Notes: generated by a model from the letters alone, not told the origin. 64,000 nucleotides of DNA from Paenibacillus sp. MMS20-IR301 (GCF_032302195.1 NZ_CP135275.1:3844001-3908000); one strand, 5' to 3'; shown: positions 16,736 through 26,056, numbered from the stretch's first letter. Numbers and translations are program-made.

Positions 16736-17358
16736 GTGAGATCATCCCTTTCTGCCGGCTGTTGCAGCAGCCAAGCCTTGTATTGTTCCGGTGTATCTAT
16801 ATCTGCAGTGAAATGTCCGTGTATCCCGGCACCGGCCAGCTCATCCTTATCTACCCCAAGCCAGTGCATATAATCCAGTAATCCCGATAGCCGGTAATGC
16901 CCGGCTTCCAGCCTTTCCGTAATTCTGGGCAGCATCCGCTCCGGCCGGTAGATGCCATGAAGCATCTGGTGCTTGCCATGAATTACAGGCAGAACAGCAT
17001 CATAACCGCCCTCCATCAGCCGGGTAAGCATCCACGAAGCTGCCGGGGCCGAGATATCCGGGCTGTCGCAGCCGACCACCCAGGCATATCCTTCTGTGCC
17101 AATCTCAGTGAAGGCGGCATGAAACCCGCTTAAAGGCCCATGCCCTGCATAGATGTCCGGAATGTAAGTGATCTCCGGCTGAAGCTCCTCCTGATAAGGG
17201 GAAGCATCGTTTGTAACCACAATGATCCTCCGGCAGAGGGTGTGCATTTCCTTGAGCTGCCGGTCAATGAACCGCTCCCCCTCGTAAGTCAAAAGCGCTT
17301 TGTTCTGTCCTTGCATCCGGGAGTTCCGCCCGCCTGCCAATATGATGCCTGTCAGCAC
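16732..17358 (-). CDS. mobA: Molybdenum cofactor guanylyltransferase
   Basis: Attaches GMP to Mo-molybdopterin to form the guanine dinucleotide cofactor required by NarG-type reductases. The nucleotide-binding LAGGRNSRMQGQNKALL lies at the N-terminus, and VVGCDSPDIS is the metal-binding Asp motif near residue 95. GTG at 17358 is favoured because GGGAGGTG lies six bases upstream; the frame is open 21 bases further to an ATG. About 208 aa, normal for MobA. Its position between mobB and moaE supports a molybdenum rather than sugar nucleotide role. Confidence 0.92.
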   Translation of the reverse strand: MLTGIILAGGRNSRMQGQNKALLTYEGERFIDRQLKEMHTLCRRIIVVTNDASPYQEELQPEITYIPDIYAGHGPLSGFHAAFTEIGTEGYAWVVGCDSPDISAPAASWMLTRLMEGGYDAVLPVIHGKHQMLHGIYRPERMLPRITERLEAGHYRLSGLLDYMHWLGVDKDELAGAGIHGHFTADIDTPEQYKAWLLQQPAERDDLT

Positions 17359-17402
17359 AAGGTGCACCTCCCGTATCATTCAAGTTATAGCTTTAGTTAT
17401 AG

Positions 17403-17966
17403 TTATAGTAACGACAAAGCCAGGGAGAGTATCTCCTGATCGGCAAGTGCCTGATTCTGCAGCTGCAGGACCGGGGCAGTATTCCCGCCGGGAGTTTTTG
17501 CTGCTAAACTGTCCAAATCTGCATTCGCCTCCCAGCTTAACCATAGGCGGATATCCGTTGCCTGCTCCCCGAGTGCAATCATCTCGTCTGTGCTGCGGAT
17601 CAGGGCGATTTTGGGATAATGAGCAGATTTGAAGCCCTCGGCGATCAGCAGATCCGCCCTGCCATACATGGACCGGGCGATTTCATCCAGCGTTGTCCCG
17701 GACCTGCGCATAATTCTGGTAGCTGCCATCGAGGTCAGCACCGTTTCAACCGCACCATGCAAGAGATGCTTGCTGCTGTCCGTGTCCGGATCATCTAATT
17801 GAAACTCATGGGCATCATGCTTCGCCGACCCGGCACGTATCCCCCGCGAGGTTAGCGCGTCAATCAGACGGCAGGCAAGTGTTGTTTTGCCGCTATTCTT
17901 ATATCCGATGATTTGCAATACAGGAACTGTACCTTGTGCTGCCTTATGATATACTTCTCCGGTCAC
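17403..17966 (-). CDS. mobB: Molybdopterin-guanine dinucleotide biosynthesis protein B
   Basis: P-loop GTP-binding adapter that stimulates MobA-dependent cofactor synthesis. Walker A GYKNSGKTTL lies at about residues 22-31, KHDAHEF follows, and LLIAEGFKSAHYPKIALIR is the typical MobB Walker B region. 187 aa, with a GTG start behind GAGGTGG. First gene of mobB-mobA-moaE and divergent from ywiC. Confidence 0.93.
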   Translation of the reverse strand: MTGEVYHKAAQGTVPVLQIIGYKNSGKTTLACRLIDALTSRGIRAGSAKHDAHEFQLDDPDTDSSKHLLHGAVETVLTSMAATRIMRRSGTTLDEIARSMYGRADLLIAEGFKSAHYPKIALIRSTDEMIALGEQATDIRLWLSWEANADLDSLAAKTPGGNTAPVLQLQNQALADQEILSLALSLL

Positions 17967-18133
17967 GATACCACCTCATCCTCCTAGATCATACTATTCA
18001 ATTATACCGCCAGCAAATGCAGCCCCCGCTTTGTGCTTCAAATCACCCGCATCCCTTCTCAAAAAAAAGTATAGTTAAGGAGTCTGGCATGCTCACATGT
18101 CATGATAACTAAGCGCAGGAGGTCTTCTATAAT

Positions 18134-18847
18134 ATGAAAAAATATATCCCTAACCAGCACGGCGCCTGGGCGATGCTCGTCCTCCCCTTTCTGCTCGGGG
18201 TTGCAGCATCCCGGGGGCAGTTCATACATATTCCGCTGTTTGTCTGCTGGCTGCTGATCTATTTATTCAGCTTTCCTCTGCTGCAGGGAGTGAAGACCAG
18301 GAAATTCAGCCGGTATGCCGGTCCCTTGAAGCTATACGGACTGCTGCTGATCCCATTCATTGTCTATCTGGTAATCGCCGAACCGGCTCTGCTGTGGTTT
18401 GTGCTGCCGCTCGTGCCGTTATTCGCTGTCAATCTCTACTATGCCAAAACCAAAAATGAACGCGCCTTATTTAATGACATTTCGGCCATCCTGGCCTTTT
18501 GCCTGATCCTTTATCCGGTCTTCTATGTCGGTCAGGGCGAGAGCTGGCGGACAGCGACCGAGCTGTTCCTGCTGGCGGTGCTGTACTTCACCGGAACTGC
18601 ATTGTATGTCAAAACCGTCATCCGTGAGCGGAACAATATCCGCTTCTATTACGCCTCTGTGCTCTATCATCTGCTGGTTGCTGCAGCAGGACTGTTCCTG
18701 TTTCCGCCGCTGCTGGTTCCGCTGCTCATCCTGGCTGCCCGGGCAGCCATCCTGCCCAGGACCGGAATCTCGGCCAAACGTACCGGCATGATCGAAATCG
18801 GCTTCTCGATTATGCTCTATGTGTCGGTGCTTGTATTGTATTTCTAG
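18134..18847 (+). CDS. ywiC: YwiC-like membrane protein
   Basis: 237-aa protein with about seven membrane helices. The N-terminus KYIPNQHGAWAMLVLPF and the central YYAKTKNERALFNDISAI match the YwiC-like family. In B. subtilis ywiC sits beside narGHJI, and here it lies in the middle of a nar/Mo-cofactor island, so a link to nitrate respiration is conserved although its biochemical role is unknown. AGGAGG lies upstream of the ATG. A bidirectional hairpin separates it from ilvB. Confidence 0.85.
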   Translation: MKKYIPNQHGAWAMLVLPFLLGVAASRGQFIHIPLFVCWLLIYLFSFPLLQGVKTRKFSRYAGPLKLYGLLLIPFIVYLVIAEPALLWFVLPLVPLFAVNLYYAKTKNERALFNDISAILAFCLILYPVFYVGQGESWRTATELFLLAVLYFTGTALYVKTVIRERNNIRFYYASVLYHLLVAAAGLFLFPPLLVPLLILAARAAILPRTGISAKRTGMIEIGFSIMLYVSVLVLYF

Positions 18848-18864
18848 GATAGCTGTAAAACTAC

Positions 18865-18905
18865 GGGAAGCTCCTCCATCCGGATTGCCGGCAGAGGAGC
18901 TTCCC
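18865..18905. terminator. Bidirectional hairpin between ywiC and ilvB
   Basis: GGGAAGCTCCTC at 18865-18876 pairs perfectly with 18894-18905, with a CCGG/CCGG inner stem. T-rich sequence follows on the plus side and TTTTAC on the minus side; it lies between convergent genes. Confidence 0.75.
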
Positions 18906-18920
18906 TTGTTGTCTTCGTGT

Positions 18921-20597
18921 CTATTCCACAATCATATCCTGATTGCTTGCTCCCGGCGGGACGATCGGATATACGTTGCCCTCCTCGGTAATATCAAATT
19001 CCATGACGACCAGGCCCTCTGTCTGCAGGGCAAGCCCTATAATTTGCTCCGCTTCAGTAAGCGTATGTGCCCGGAACCCGTGGGCGCCAAAGGACTTAGC
19101 CAGGGCGACGAAATCAGGTGAGCTGATCCGCACCGAGGAATAACGCTTGCCCAGGAACAGCTGCTGCCACTGTCTGACCATCCCCAGATATCCGTTCTTG
19201 AAGATGGCAACCTTAACATTCAGTCCATGATCAACAGCCGTCATGATCTCCTGCATATTCATCTGAAAGCTTCCGTCCCCCGTAATGCAGACCACATCAC
19301 GGTCAGGATAAGCAACCGCGGCACCGATGGCTGCAGGCAGGCCGTACCCCATCGTGCCAAGCCCGCCGGAGGTCAGGAAGGACCGGGCTTCCGAGAATTC
19401 ATAGTGCGTAGCCGTCCAGATCTGATGCTGTCCGACATCGGTGGCTATGATGGCATCACCCGCTGTAGCCTTTTGAATACACCGGATCACTTCCTGCGGG
19501 CTCAGCTTCAGCTCCTGTTCCCGTTTGGATGTGCCGGAGCGCCGGGACCAGGCGTCAAGCTGATCTTCCCATGCGGGATGAGCTGCTGTATGTACTTGTT
19601 CTTGTAATCCCCTGAGCATATCCCCGCAAGAGCCGGTAATCGCAAGCTCTACAGGGATATTCTTGCTGAGCTCCGAGGTATCCAGATCGACCTGGATTTT
19701 GTAAGAACCCGGGGAGAAAGCCTTCCGGTTACCTGTTACACGGTCGCTGAACCGCACACCAAGGCATAGCACAACATCTGCCTGCTGCAGCGCACGGTTA
19801 GCCGCCACGGTTCCATGCATCCCGGCCATACCCAGATGCAGGGGATGTGCAGACGGGAAAGCGCCGAGGCCCATCAGCGTGCTGGCTACAGGAAGGCTGT
19901 ACTGCTCGGCGAACTTCCTTAAGCGGACGGGCGTATCGCCTTGCATGCAGCCTCCGCCGATCAGCACAAGCGGCCGTTCTGCCTTACTCAGCCGCTCTGC
20001 CGCCAGCCCGATATCGGCCGGGTCAATGGAGTGATACGGCTGGTACCCCCGGATGAATGGCGGCGAGTCTTGTGCGGCAGGCGGTTCCTCCGCGCTAAAC
20101 TGCGCATTCATCACATTCTTCGGCAAATCGATCAGCACCGGACCGGGCCGTCCCGTTGTTGCCACATGGAAGGCCTCATTGATAATCCGGGGAAGCTCGG
20201 CAACGTCTCTGACGATATAATTGTGCTTCGTGACCGGCATCGTCATGCCGTAAATATCTACCTCCTGAAAGCTGTCCAGGCCTATAAGGTCGGTGGACAC
20301 CTGCCCGGTGAATATAATTAACGGCACCGAATCCATGAAGGCTGTAGCAATTCCGGTCACAGCATTGGTTGCCCCCGGCCCGCTGGTAACGAGCGCTACA
20401 CCCGGACGTCCGGTTGCTCTTGCGTATCCATCCGCAGCATGGACTGCAGCCTGCTCATGTCTGACCAGCACATGCTGAATCCTGTCACAATCATAGAGTG
20501 CATCATATAAAGGCAATACTGCGCCGCCGGGATATCCGAAGATAGTCTCGATGTTCTTCCCGGTCAGCATCTCAATTAACAGCTGTGCTCCGTTCAT
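18921..20597 (-). CDS. ilvB: Acetolactate synthase large subunit
   Basis: Thiamine-diphosphate enzyme that condenses two pyruvates, or pyruvate with 2-oxobutyrate, in branched-chain amino acid synthesis. The 558-aa product from ATG 20597 matches family length; the frame is open 73 codons further but without a ribosome site. Visible are the PYR-domain Glu in RHEQAAVHAADGYARATG, the FAD-domain linker region and the ThDP motif GDGSFQMN...NNGYLG-like (FKNGYLGMVRQW). These are features of anabolic AHAS rather than AlsS. No ilvN regulatory subunit follows, and it lies at the end of a narK-moeA-moaA unit, which is unusual. Confidence 0.9.
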   Translation of the reverse strand: MNGAQLLIEMLTGKNIETIFGYPGGAVLPLYDALYDCDRIQHVLVRHEQAAVHAADGYARATGRPGVALVTSGPGATNAVTGIATAFMDSVPLIIFTGQVSTDLIGLDSFQEVDIYGMTMPVTKHNYIVRDVAELPRIINEAFHVATTGRPGPVLIDLPKNVMNAQFSAEEPPAAQDSPPFIRGYQPYHSIDPADIGLAAERLSKAERPLVLIGGGCMQGDTPVRLRKFAEQYSLPVASTLMGLGAFPSAHPLHLGMAGMHGTVAANRALQQADVVLCLGVRFSDRVTGNRKAFSPGSYKIQVDLDTSELSKNIPVELAITGSCGDMLRGLQEQVHTAAHPAWEDQLDAWSRRSGTSKREQELKLSPQEVIRCIQKATAGDAIIATDVGQHQIWTATHYEFSEARSFLTSGGLGTMGYGLPAAIGAAVAYPDRDVVCITGDGSFQMNMQEIMTAVDHGLNVKVAIFKNGYLGMVRQWQQLFLGKRYSSVRISSPDFVALAKSFGAHGFRAHTLTEAEQIIGLALQTEGLVVMEFDITEEGNVYPIVPPGASNQDMIVE

Positions 20598-20688
20598 AAA
20601 TACCTTTCGCCCTCCTGTTCTGTAAATGTGATTCCAGATTGCAGATCTCCAATCCGGCTCAATTAACAGCTGAGCCGGCTGCTGCCGC

Positions 20689-21705
20689 TTAACCGCCAAT
20701 ATAGGACATGCCGATCTTCTCCCTGTTCCCCGCGGTCTGTTCTGTCCGCTCATCGGAATACCGGTCCGCGCGCTGCTCCCATACGTTCCTAATGGCCGTA
20801 AGCAGCTCCCCGTCATCGGCTCCGCTGCGGATCATTGCCCGGAGATCATAACCTTCTGCAGCAAACAGGCAGGTGTACAATTTACCGTCAGAAGACAATC
20901 TGGCCCGTGTACAGGAGGAGCAGAACGATTCAGAGACAGAGGTTATAAACCCTATCTGCGCGTGACTGTCCCGGTACCGGTAACGCTGCGCAACCTCACC
21001 GAAGTAACTGTGCTCAAGGGCTTCCAGTGCAAAGCTGCGCTGGAGGCGCTCCAGTATTTCTTGTTTGGTCACGACTCTATCATAGCTCCAGCCATTGTCG
21101 TTGCCGGCATCCATGAACTCAATGAAGCGCAGCGTTATATTCTTCTCCTTGAAATAGGCCGCCATCGGTACAATCTCCGATTCATTTACCCCTCTTTGCA
21201 CCACCATGTTCACCTTAACTTCGTAACCGGCTTCCACCGCATGATCAATATGCCGCAAAATTGTTCCGGGCTTGTACCCCCGCCCGTTCATTCTGCCGAA
21301 CAGCTCAGGCTCCAGGGCATCCAGGCTGACATTCAGCCTGCGGAGGCCCGCAGCATACAGAGGCGCCGCCTGCCGGCCAAGCATGGCCCCGTTCGTCGTA
21401 AGCCCCATATCTTCCACACCATCGATAGCCCGGATTCCGGCAACCAGTTCAGGCAGATTACTCCGCAGCAGCGGCTCGCCGCCGGTCAGGCGGATTTTAC
21501 TTACGCCAAGCGAGACGAACAGCCTTGTTAAGCGGAGGATCTCGTCGAAGGTAAGCTGCTCGCTGGCCGGAAGGAACGCATAATCATCTCCGAACAACTC
21601 CTTCGGCATGCAGTAGGTACAGCGGAAATTACAGCGGTCCGTTACCGAAATCCGCAAATCATGAATCGGCCGCCGCAGCTGATCCTGTAACGGATGAGCA
21701 TTCAT
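20689..21705 (-). CDS. moaA: GTP 3',8-cyclase (radical SAM)
   Basis: First step of molybdenum cofactor synthesis: rearranges GTP to the precursor of cPMP. Radical-SAM cysteines CNFRCTYC are at residues 25, 29 and 32; the second Fe-S cluster cysteines appear as CSSC and later YTC in [11 protein letters not shown]...KLYTCLF. The chain ends in Gly-Gly, the conserved tail needed for catalysis. The ATG at 21705 has GAGGAGG eight bases upstream; an overlapping start at 21744 would run into moeA. 338 aa. moaC must be elsewhere. Confidence 0.94.
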   Translation of the reverse strand: MNAHPLQDQLRRPIHDLRISVTDRCNFRCTYCMPKELFGDDYAFLPASEQLTFDEILRLTRLFVSLGVSKIRLTGGEPLLRSNLPELVAGIRAIDGVEDMGLTTNGAMLGRQAAPLYAAGLRRLNVSLDALEPELFGRMNGRGYKPGTILRHIDHAVEAGYEVKVNMVVQRGVNESEIVPMAAYFKEKNITLRFIEFMDAGNDNGWSYDRVVTKQEILERLQRSFALEALEHSYFGEVAQRYRYRDSHAQIGFITSVSESFCSSCTRARLSSDGKLYTCLFAAEGYDLRAMIRSGADDGELLTAIRNVWEQRADRYSDERTEQTAGNREKIGMSYIGG

Positions 21706-21731
21706 ATGATCTTCCTCCTCTCCGGGCAGGC

Positions 21732-22982
21732 TTACAGCCCCCATTCTTCCACTCCTTCTTCAACACCCAGCAGCAGGACGTCAACCCGGTCGCCCGCAGC
21801 ATACCCCCGGGTCCCGCCCGGCAGCACGATCAGCGAGTTCCCGCGGGCGATTGAAGATACTGCATTGGACTTGTTGAAGCCTGCGGAACGCACCGAGGTG
21901 CCGTCATAGACCGCCCGGATAAACCGGGTGAACGGATTGGCCTTCGGAATATCCTCGGCCAGTACAGCTGTCGTCCGCGGCAGGTAAAGTTTATCCGCCC
22001 CCATCATCTTGAGCAGGGCAGGCCTTACAAACAGCTCGAATCCCGTGAAGCAAGCTGACGGATTACCGGACAGTCCGAACAAGTAAGTGTCCCCGGCAAC
22101 CGCAACGGTGGTCACGCTGCCCGGGCGCATAGCCACCTTATTGAACAGCACATCGGCCCCGAGCCGCTTGTATATTTCCGGCAAAAAGTCATAATCGCCG
22201 ACAGAGACGCCGCCCGTGGTAATCAGGCAATCCGTCTCTTCCATAGCCTTGCGGACCGTCAGCAGGCAGGCCTCCAGCTGGTCCGCTTCAGTATCGTATA
22301 TCCGGCAGGGTATGCCCATGCGGGCAAGCTGGGCGAATATCATCGGCCCGTTGCTGTTGCGGATTTTCCCGGGTTCAAGCGGAGCCGTCACCTCCAGCAG
22401 CTCAGTCCCCGTAGATAATATACCTACGACCGGACGCTTTGCGGCCTGAACCTGCCCGTATCCAAAGGTGGCCAGCAGCGCTATGGTGCCTGGATGAATG
22501 AAGCTTCCGGCCGGTACAATCAGCTCACCTGAGGTCATATCCTCGCCCTGCAGGGACAGATTCTCCTGCGGGGCAAAAGTCTTGCGGATCGTGAACGTAC
22601 GCCCCTCTTCCACGGCCTGTTCGAACATAACCACCGCATCTGCCCCGGCAGGCAATGCCGCACCCGTCATCAGCCTGACTGCTTCGAATGCACCAATGGT
22701 AACCTGCGACACTTCCCCGGCGCCGATATGATCGACAACCGTGAAGCTAATCCGGTGATCCCCTGAGGCACCAGCCGAATCTGCCGCAGCAATGGCATAG
22801 CCGTCATAGGGTGAACGGGTGAAATGCGGAACATCATGGGTAGCCGTCAGCGGCTCGGCCAAGATACGCCCGTAGCTCCCGGCGAGCGGTACGCTTTCTG
22901 AACCCGTATAGCCTGCTTGTTCAATTACCCGGAATACAGCTTCTGCTACAGATACCGGCTTTCTGCTCTTCTCCATCTTCAT
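21732..22982 (-). CDS. moeA: Molybdopterin molybdotransferase
   Basis: Inserts molybdate into adenylylated molybdopterin. The 416-aa protein shows the four-domain MoeA plan: [15 protein letters not shown] in the N-terminal domain, [10 protein letters not shown] in domain [11 protein letters not shown] and [15 protein letters not shown] in the MoeA/MogA domain and the C-terminal barrel. It follows the NarK gene by 43 bases and precedes moaA, suggesting co-transcription with nitrate uptake. Two close ATGs (22982 and 22976) share AGGAG. Confidence 0.94.
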   Translation of the reverse strand: MKMEKSRKPVSVAEAVFRVIEQAGYTGSESVPLAGSYGRILAEPLTATHDVPHFTRSPYDGYAIAAADSAGASGDHRISFTVVDHIGAGEVSQVTIGAFEAVRLMTGAALPAGADAVVMFEQAVEEGRTFTIRKTFAPQENLSLQGEDMTSGELIVPAGSFIHPGTIALLATFGYGQVQAAKRPVVGILSTGTELLEVTAPLEPGKIRNSNGPMIFAQLARMGIPCRIYDTEADQLEACLLTVRKAMEETDCLITTGGVSVGDYDFLPEIYKRLGADVLFNKVAMRPGSVTTVAVAGDTYLFGLSGNPSACFTGFELFVRPALLKMMGADKLYLPRTTAVLAEDIPKANPFTRFIRAVYDGTSVRSAGFNKSNAVSSIARGNSLIVLPGGTRGYAAGDRVDVLLLGVEEGVEEWGL

Positions 22983-23025
22983 CTGCTCCTAACTCCTGCT
23001 GGACTGAACCCGGCTGATCCTCCGG

Positions 23026-24516
23026 TTATTTAAGTGTAATATCGCTGAATGTGCCGACATAACGGACAGCCTCGCCGGTCTCATCCTTCACCGCACTGAT
23101 ATTCAGCCACTGCAAATACTCTTCCCCGTTCTTGCGTTTATTCCAGATCTCACCCTGCCACATACCCTTCCCCTTGAGCTCGCTCCACATAATGCGGTAG
23201 AATTCCCCCGACTGGCGGCCGGACTTCAGAATACTGGGCTGCTTGCCAAGAACTTCATCCCCGGTATACCCGGTGAGCTTCGTGAAGGCCGGATTGACGG
23301 AATGGATCAGACCGGCTACATCCGTAACCATAATCCCTTGCCCGGTAGAATTGAACACTTCAGCGGTGAGGGCAAGCCTGCCCTGGAAGTACAGCCACAC
23401 TACCAGCACCAGACTGGCCAGCGCCACCTGGGAGAGCAGCATGAACCCGATCGAATATTGCCCTGTAGCCCCGTAGATCACCGACAGCATAATAGGTGGA
23501 AAGAAACCGCCCAGACCGCCCATCATGGACACGATCCCGTTGGCAATCCCCGCCTGCTTATTGAAATATAGCGGAACCAGCTTGAATATAACCCCGTTAC
23601 CGATTCCGGCACTAAAAGCTATGGCCAGGCAGCCCGCCGTATATAGGCCCATATCCGGCATAAACGCCAGGATGATTGCCGCAACGGTGTAAATACTGAA
23701 GGTGCCGATGAGCAGGAACAAAGGCTGGAACTTATCCGCCAGCCAGCCGCCTACCGGGCGGAAGAAGGTCGCAACGGCAATGAAGCCGGCGGTACGCATT
23801 CCGGCATCCACCTTTTCCAGTCCAAAATTCGATACCAGGAAGTTCGGTAGATAAATGGTAAAGGCCACGAAAGAACCAAAGGTAATGAAATAGAACAGGG
23901 AGAACAGCCAAAGCTTCTCATTCCTCGAAACGCTCTTGATTTGCTCGATAATCGGTGTCCGGAGCTTAGGCTCTTGACGGTCCCCGAAGAAGAAATTCAA
24001 CACAATGAATACCAGCAGCAGAATCAGATACAGCTTCACTGCAACCTGCCAGCCGAAATGTGCAGCCACAATCGGTGCCGAGAAGGTCGTGACTGCTGTT
24101 CCGAGATTCCCGATCCCGTAGACCCCGTTGACCAGACCATGCTTCTCCTTCGGATAGTACTTCGGCAGAGAGGTCACGCCTACCGAGAATACAGCTCCGC
24201 CGATCCCCAGGAACAGGCCTCCAATAATCAAATGGGTTACGGTGGTCGCTTCACTGATGAAGTAGACCGGGAACAAAAGCAGAATAAAGCTGAACATAAA
24301 AATAATCCGCGCCCCCAGGATGTTCGCATAATACCCTAAAGGAATTCTTAGAATGGAGCCAAGCACGACCGGAATTGCCGTGACCATCGCCAGCCTGCCT
24401 TGAGGGATACTTATATCCTCAGAAATAAAAGGCATCAGGGAGGAGATAATCACCCATACCATAAATCCGGTGATCAAGTTTAGGGTTTGTAGCGGCAATT
24501 GCATTTTTTTAATCAT
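23026..24516 (-). CDS. narK: NarK nitrate/nitrite transporter with a C-terminal PAS domain
   Basis: NNP-family MFS protein for nitrate uptake or nitrite export; 12 helices fill residues 1-380, with family motifs including GIGGAVFSVGVTSLPKYYPKEKHG and FSAGIGNGVIFKLVP. Residues 383-496 are an intact PAS/PAC domain (GIMVTDVAGLIHSVNPAF, GYTGDEVLGK, GEIWNKRKNGEEY, YVGTFSDIT) with no frameshift at the junction and no output domain after it. NarK proteins normally end near residue 400. ATG 24516 has AAAGG eight bases upstream. The promoter has two NreC-type palindromes. The PAS could sense redox, heme or ligand to gate transport (inference). Confidence 0.93.
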   Translation of the reverse strand: MIKKMQLPLQTLNLITGFMVWVIISSLMPFISEDISIPQGRLAMVTAIPVVLGSILRIPLGYYANILGARIIFMFSFILLLFPVYFISEATTVTHLIIGGLFLGIGGAVFSVGVTSLPKYYPKEKHGLVNGVYGIGNLGTAVTTFSAPIVAAHFGWQVAVKLYLILLLVFIVLNFFFGDRQEPKLRTPIIEQIKSVSRNEKLWLFSLFYFITFGSFVAFTIYLPNFLVSNFGLEKVDAGMRTAGFIAVATFFRPVGGWLADKFQPLFLLIGTFSIYTVAAIILAFMPDMGLYTAGCLAIAFSAGIGNGVIFKLVPLYFNKQAGIANGIVSMMGGLGGFFPPIMLSVIYGATGQYSIGFMLLSQVALASLVLVVWLYFQGRLALTAEVFNSTGQGIMVTDVAGLIHSVNPAFTKLTGYTGDEVLGKQPSILKSGRQSGEFYRIMWSELKGKGMWQGEIWNKRKNGEEYLQWLNISAVKDETGEAVRYVGTFSDITLK

Positions 24517-24572
24517 TGGATTCACCTTTTCGCCGTTAGTCTTAATGGTCTATGTTAATTAATCCTGTACTC

Positions 24573-24638
24573 ATTGTATCCGCCGGTCCCCCGGCACAGA
24601 TATAGGGGAGCTCCCTGTCCCTGTCAGGGGAAACCCTG
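24573..24638 (-). promoter_or_regulatory. narK promoter with paired NreC-type sites
   Basis: Two palindromes with the GGG-N4-CCC core lie at 24604-24617 (core GGGAGCTCCC) and 24625-24638 (CAGGG-GAAA-CCCTG), centres 21 bases apart. A TACAAT -10 box on the minus strand occupies 24578-24573, 25 bases from the nearer site, with no good -35. Staphylococcal NreC sites have the consensus T(A/T)GGG-N4-CCC(A/T)A. Confidence 0.75.
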
Positions 24639-24743
24639 AAAATACCCCGGCAAGATGACACCTTGGCTGCAGGGGCTCAGGAGGCTTATCGCTCCAGGGT
24701 AAACGACCCCATTGTATATGAAAAACCGAATACAATGCGCAAC

Positions 24744-24770
24744 AAAAAAGCCGCCCCCTTAGGAGCAGCC
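24744..24770 (-). terminator. Terminator of the nar-nre-hemerythrin operon
   Basis: On the minus strand GCTGCTCC and GGGGCGGC pair (with G-U pairs) around TAAG, followed by six T residues, 89 bases after the hemerythrin stop. It separates the nar operon from narK. Confidence 0.75.
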
Positions 24771-24777
24771 TGATCCT

Positions 24778-24807
24778 TGTCACGCATTGTCACGCATTGT
24801 CACGCAT
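24778..24807. repeat. Decamer tandem repeat, three copies
   Basis: TGTCACGCAT repeated exactly at 24778, 24788 and 24798, then degenerating through further CACGCA-like pieces to about 24856. It lies between the terminator and the hemerythrin stop, in the non-coding 24517-24858 gap. Confidence 0.7.
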
Positions 24808-24858
24808 AGCCACATATGTTCACGCATCACTACGAATTGCTGCGCACCCGCACGCAAC

Positions 24859-25386
24859 TCAAGTAATAAGCGTGTTCAGCTCCCGGCTTAACCGCTCTTT
24901 ATCCTTCGGACTGAGCTGGGTCTCGGCCATCGGGAAGATTACAGTCTCTTCTTTGACAAAGTGGACCGTCAGCACCTCAAAGGCCTCCCCGGCATCCCGC
25001 ACGGCTGCCCGGATATCCTCCAGGCCCATCTGCTCCGCACCGCCCTCAGTATGATGCAGGAAATGCCCGATATAGCCGTCAATCTCGCGGTGCTCTTCCT
25101 GGATGCCAACCAGCGGACCTTGCTCAAACCCGATATACCGGCCGAGCAGCGGGAAGAAATGCGCCTCTTCCTTACCGGTATGGTTCTTCAGCGGAACGCT
25201 AAACTCCACAACTGCCGTACGCAGCTTCTGCAGCTGGGTCCGGGCTTCTTCCAGCAGGATCTGCTCCTGTTCAAACCAGAGGACAATATTATGCCACTCC
25301 CCCATGAGAAAAGACAAGTAGCGGTGTTCGTTCTCCAGAATGCGCATGGCGGGCAGCGTAAACTTGAGCCCTGTATGTTCCGGCAT
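24859..25386 (-). CDS. Hemerythrin HHE-domain protein (long form)
   Basis: 175-aa four-helix protein expected to bind a di-iron centre and so O2 or NO. Iron-ligand segments are visible in order: ENEHRYL, NHTGKEEAHFFPLL, EEHREIDGYIGHF and HFVKEETVIFPM. The final Gln/Leu-rich helix continues to the end. The ATG at 25386 has GGAGG eight bases upstream. It is the last gene of the nar-nre transcript, 22 bases after nreC. A shorter hemerythrin diverges from the other end of the operon. A role in NO or oxygen protection of nitrate respiration is inference. Confidence 0.88.
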   Translation of the reverse strand: MPEHTGLKFTLPAMRILENEHRYLSFLMGEWHNIVLWFEQEQILLEEARTQLQKLRTAVVEFSVPLKNHTGKEEAHFFPLLGRYIGFEQGPLVGIQEEHREIDGYIGHFLHHTEGGAEQMGLEDIRAAVRDAGEAFEVLTVHFVKEETVIFPMAETQLSPKDKERLSRELNTLIT

Positions 25387-25408
25387 ACAGCTAACCTCCA
25401 TTGGCCGG

Positions 25409-26056
25409 TCAGAAATCCAGCATTTTTTTTCTTAAAGCATATTCGACCAGCTCCGGCCGGCTTTTAAGGTTTAACTTCTCCATTATTTTGGCTTTGTGGG
25501 CCTCTACCGTCTTGACGGAAATAAACAGCTTCTCGGCTACTTCCTTATTCCCGTATCCCTTGGCAATAAGCGGCAGAATCTCCAGCTCCCGCTTCGAGAG
25601 CAGTTCGAACAAATCCTCTGTGCCGCCGGTTTTATCCTGCTTAATGAATTCACGGACCAGCGAGGTGGCCATCTTCGGATGGATATAGGTGCCGCCCTCA
25701 TAGATCGTCCGGACCGCCAGCAGCAGCTCCTCATCCGGCGCACTCTTGAGTACATAACCGGAGGCCCCGTTCTTGAGTACATGGAAGAGGTATTCATCAT
25801 CATCATGCATCGTCAGGATCAGGATTTTGGTATCCGGATAATCCTCTTTAATCTTGCCGGTCGCGGTCAGCCCGCTTTCTCCCGGAGGCATGCTTAAATC
25901 CATAATCAGAATATCGGGACGGAGTTTGGCAACCATCGTATAGGCTTCCCTGCCGTCTGCCGCCGCTCCGATCACCTCAATGTCATTCTGGAAATTGAGA
26001 ATCATGGAGAAGCCGCTCCGCACGATCGCATGGTCGTCTGCAATGACGATTTTCAT
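25409..26056 (-). CDS. nreC: Response regulator of nitrate respiration
   Basis: NarL/FixJ-type transcription activator. The receiver domain has the DD pair at residues 7-8, phospho-acceptor Asp 53 (LIMDLSMP) and Lys in LKSAPD; the LuxR-type helix-turn-helix [22 protein letters not shown] is at about residue 150. 215 aa. AAGGAAGGAG precedes the ATG. Encoded with its sensor and nitrate receptor, and the expected palindromic sites lie before narG and narK, so it probably activates both. Confidence 0.95.
   Translation of the reverse strand: MKIVIADDHAIVRSGFSMILNFQNDIEVIGAAADGREAYTMVAKLRPDILIMDLSMPPGESGLTATGKIKEDYPDTKILILTMHDDDEYLFHVLKNGASGYVLKSAPDEELLLAVRTIYEGGTYIHPKMATSLVREFIKQDKTGGTEDLFELLSKRELEILPLIAKGYGNKEVAEKLFISVKTVEAHKAKIMEKLNLKSRPELVEYALRKKMLDF

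Noticed and set aside
17967..18133. Molybdenum-cofactor riboswitch before mobB
   Set aside because: The 167-base divergent gap shows no structure I can align with the Moco RNA consensus.
18921..20816. Long N-terminal extension of the acetolactate synthase
   Set aside because: The extra 73 codons overlap the moaA 3' end in another frame and have no ribosome site; the ATG at 20597 gives normal family length.
23026..24516. Frameshift joining narK to a separate PAS gene
   Set aside because: The frame is continuous with ordinary codons through the linker and no ribosome site or start precedes the PAS part, so I treat it as a real fusion.
24571..24783. 70-codon minus-strand frame before narK
   Set aside because: It overlaps the NreC-type sites, promoter and terminator and has no family resemblance.
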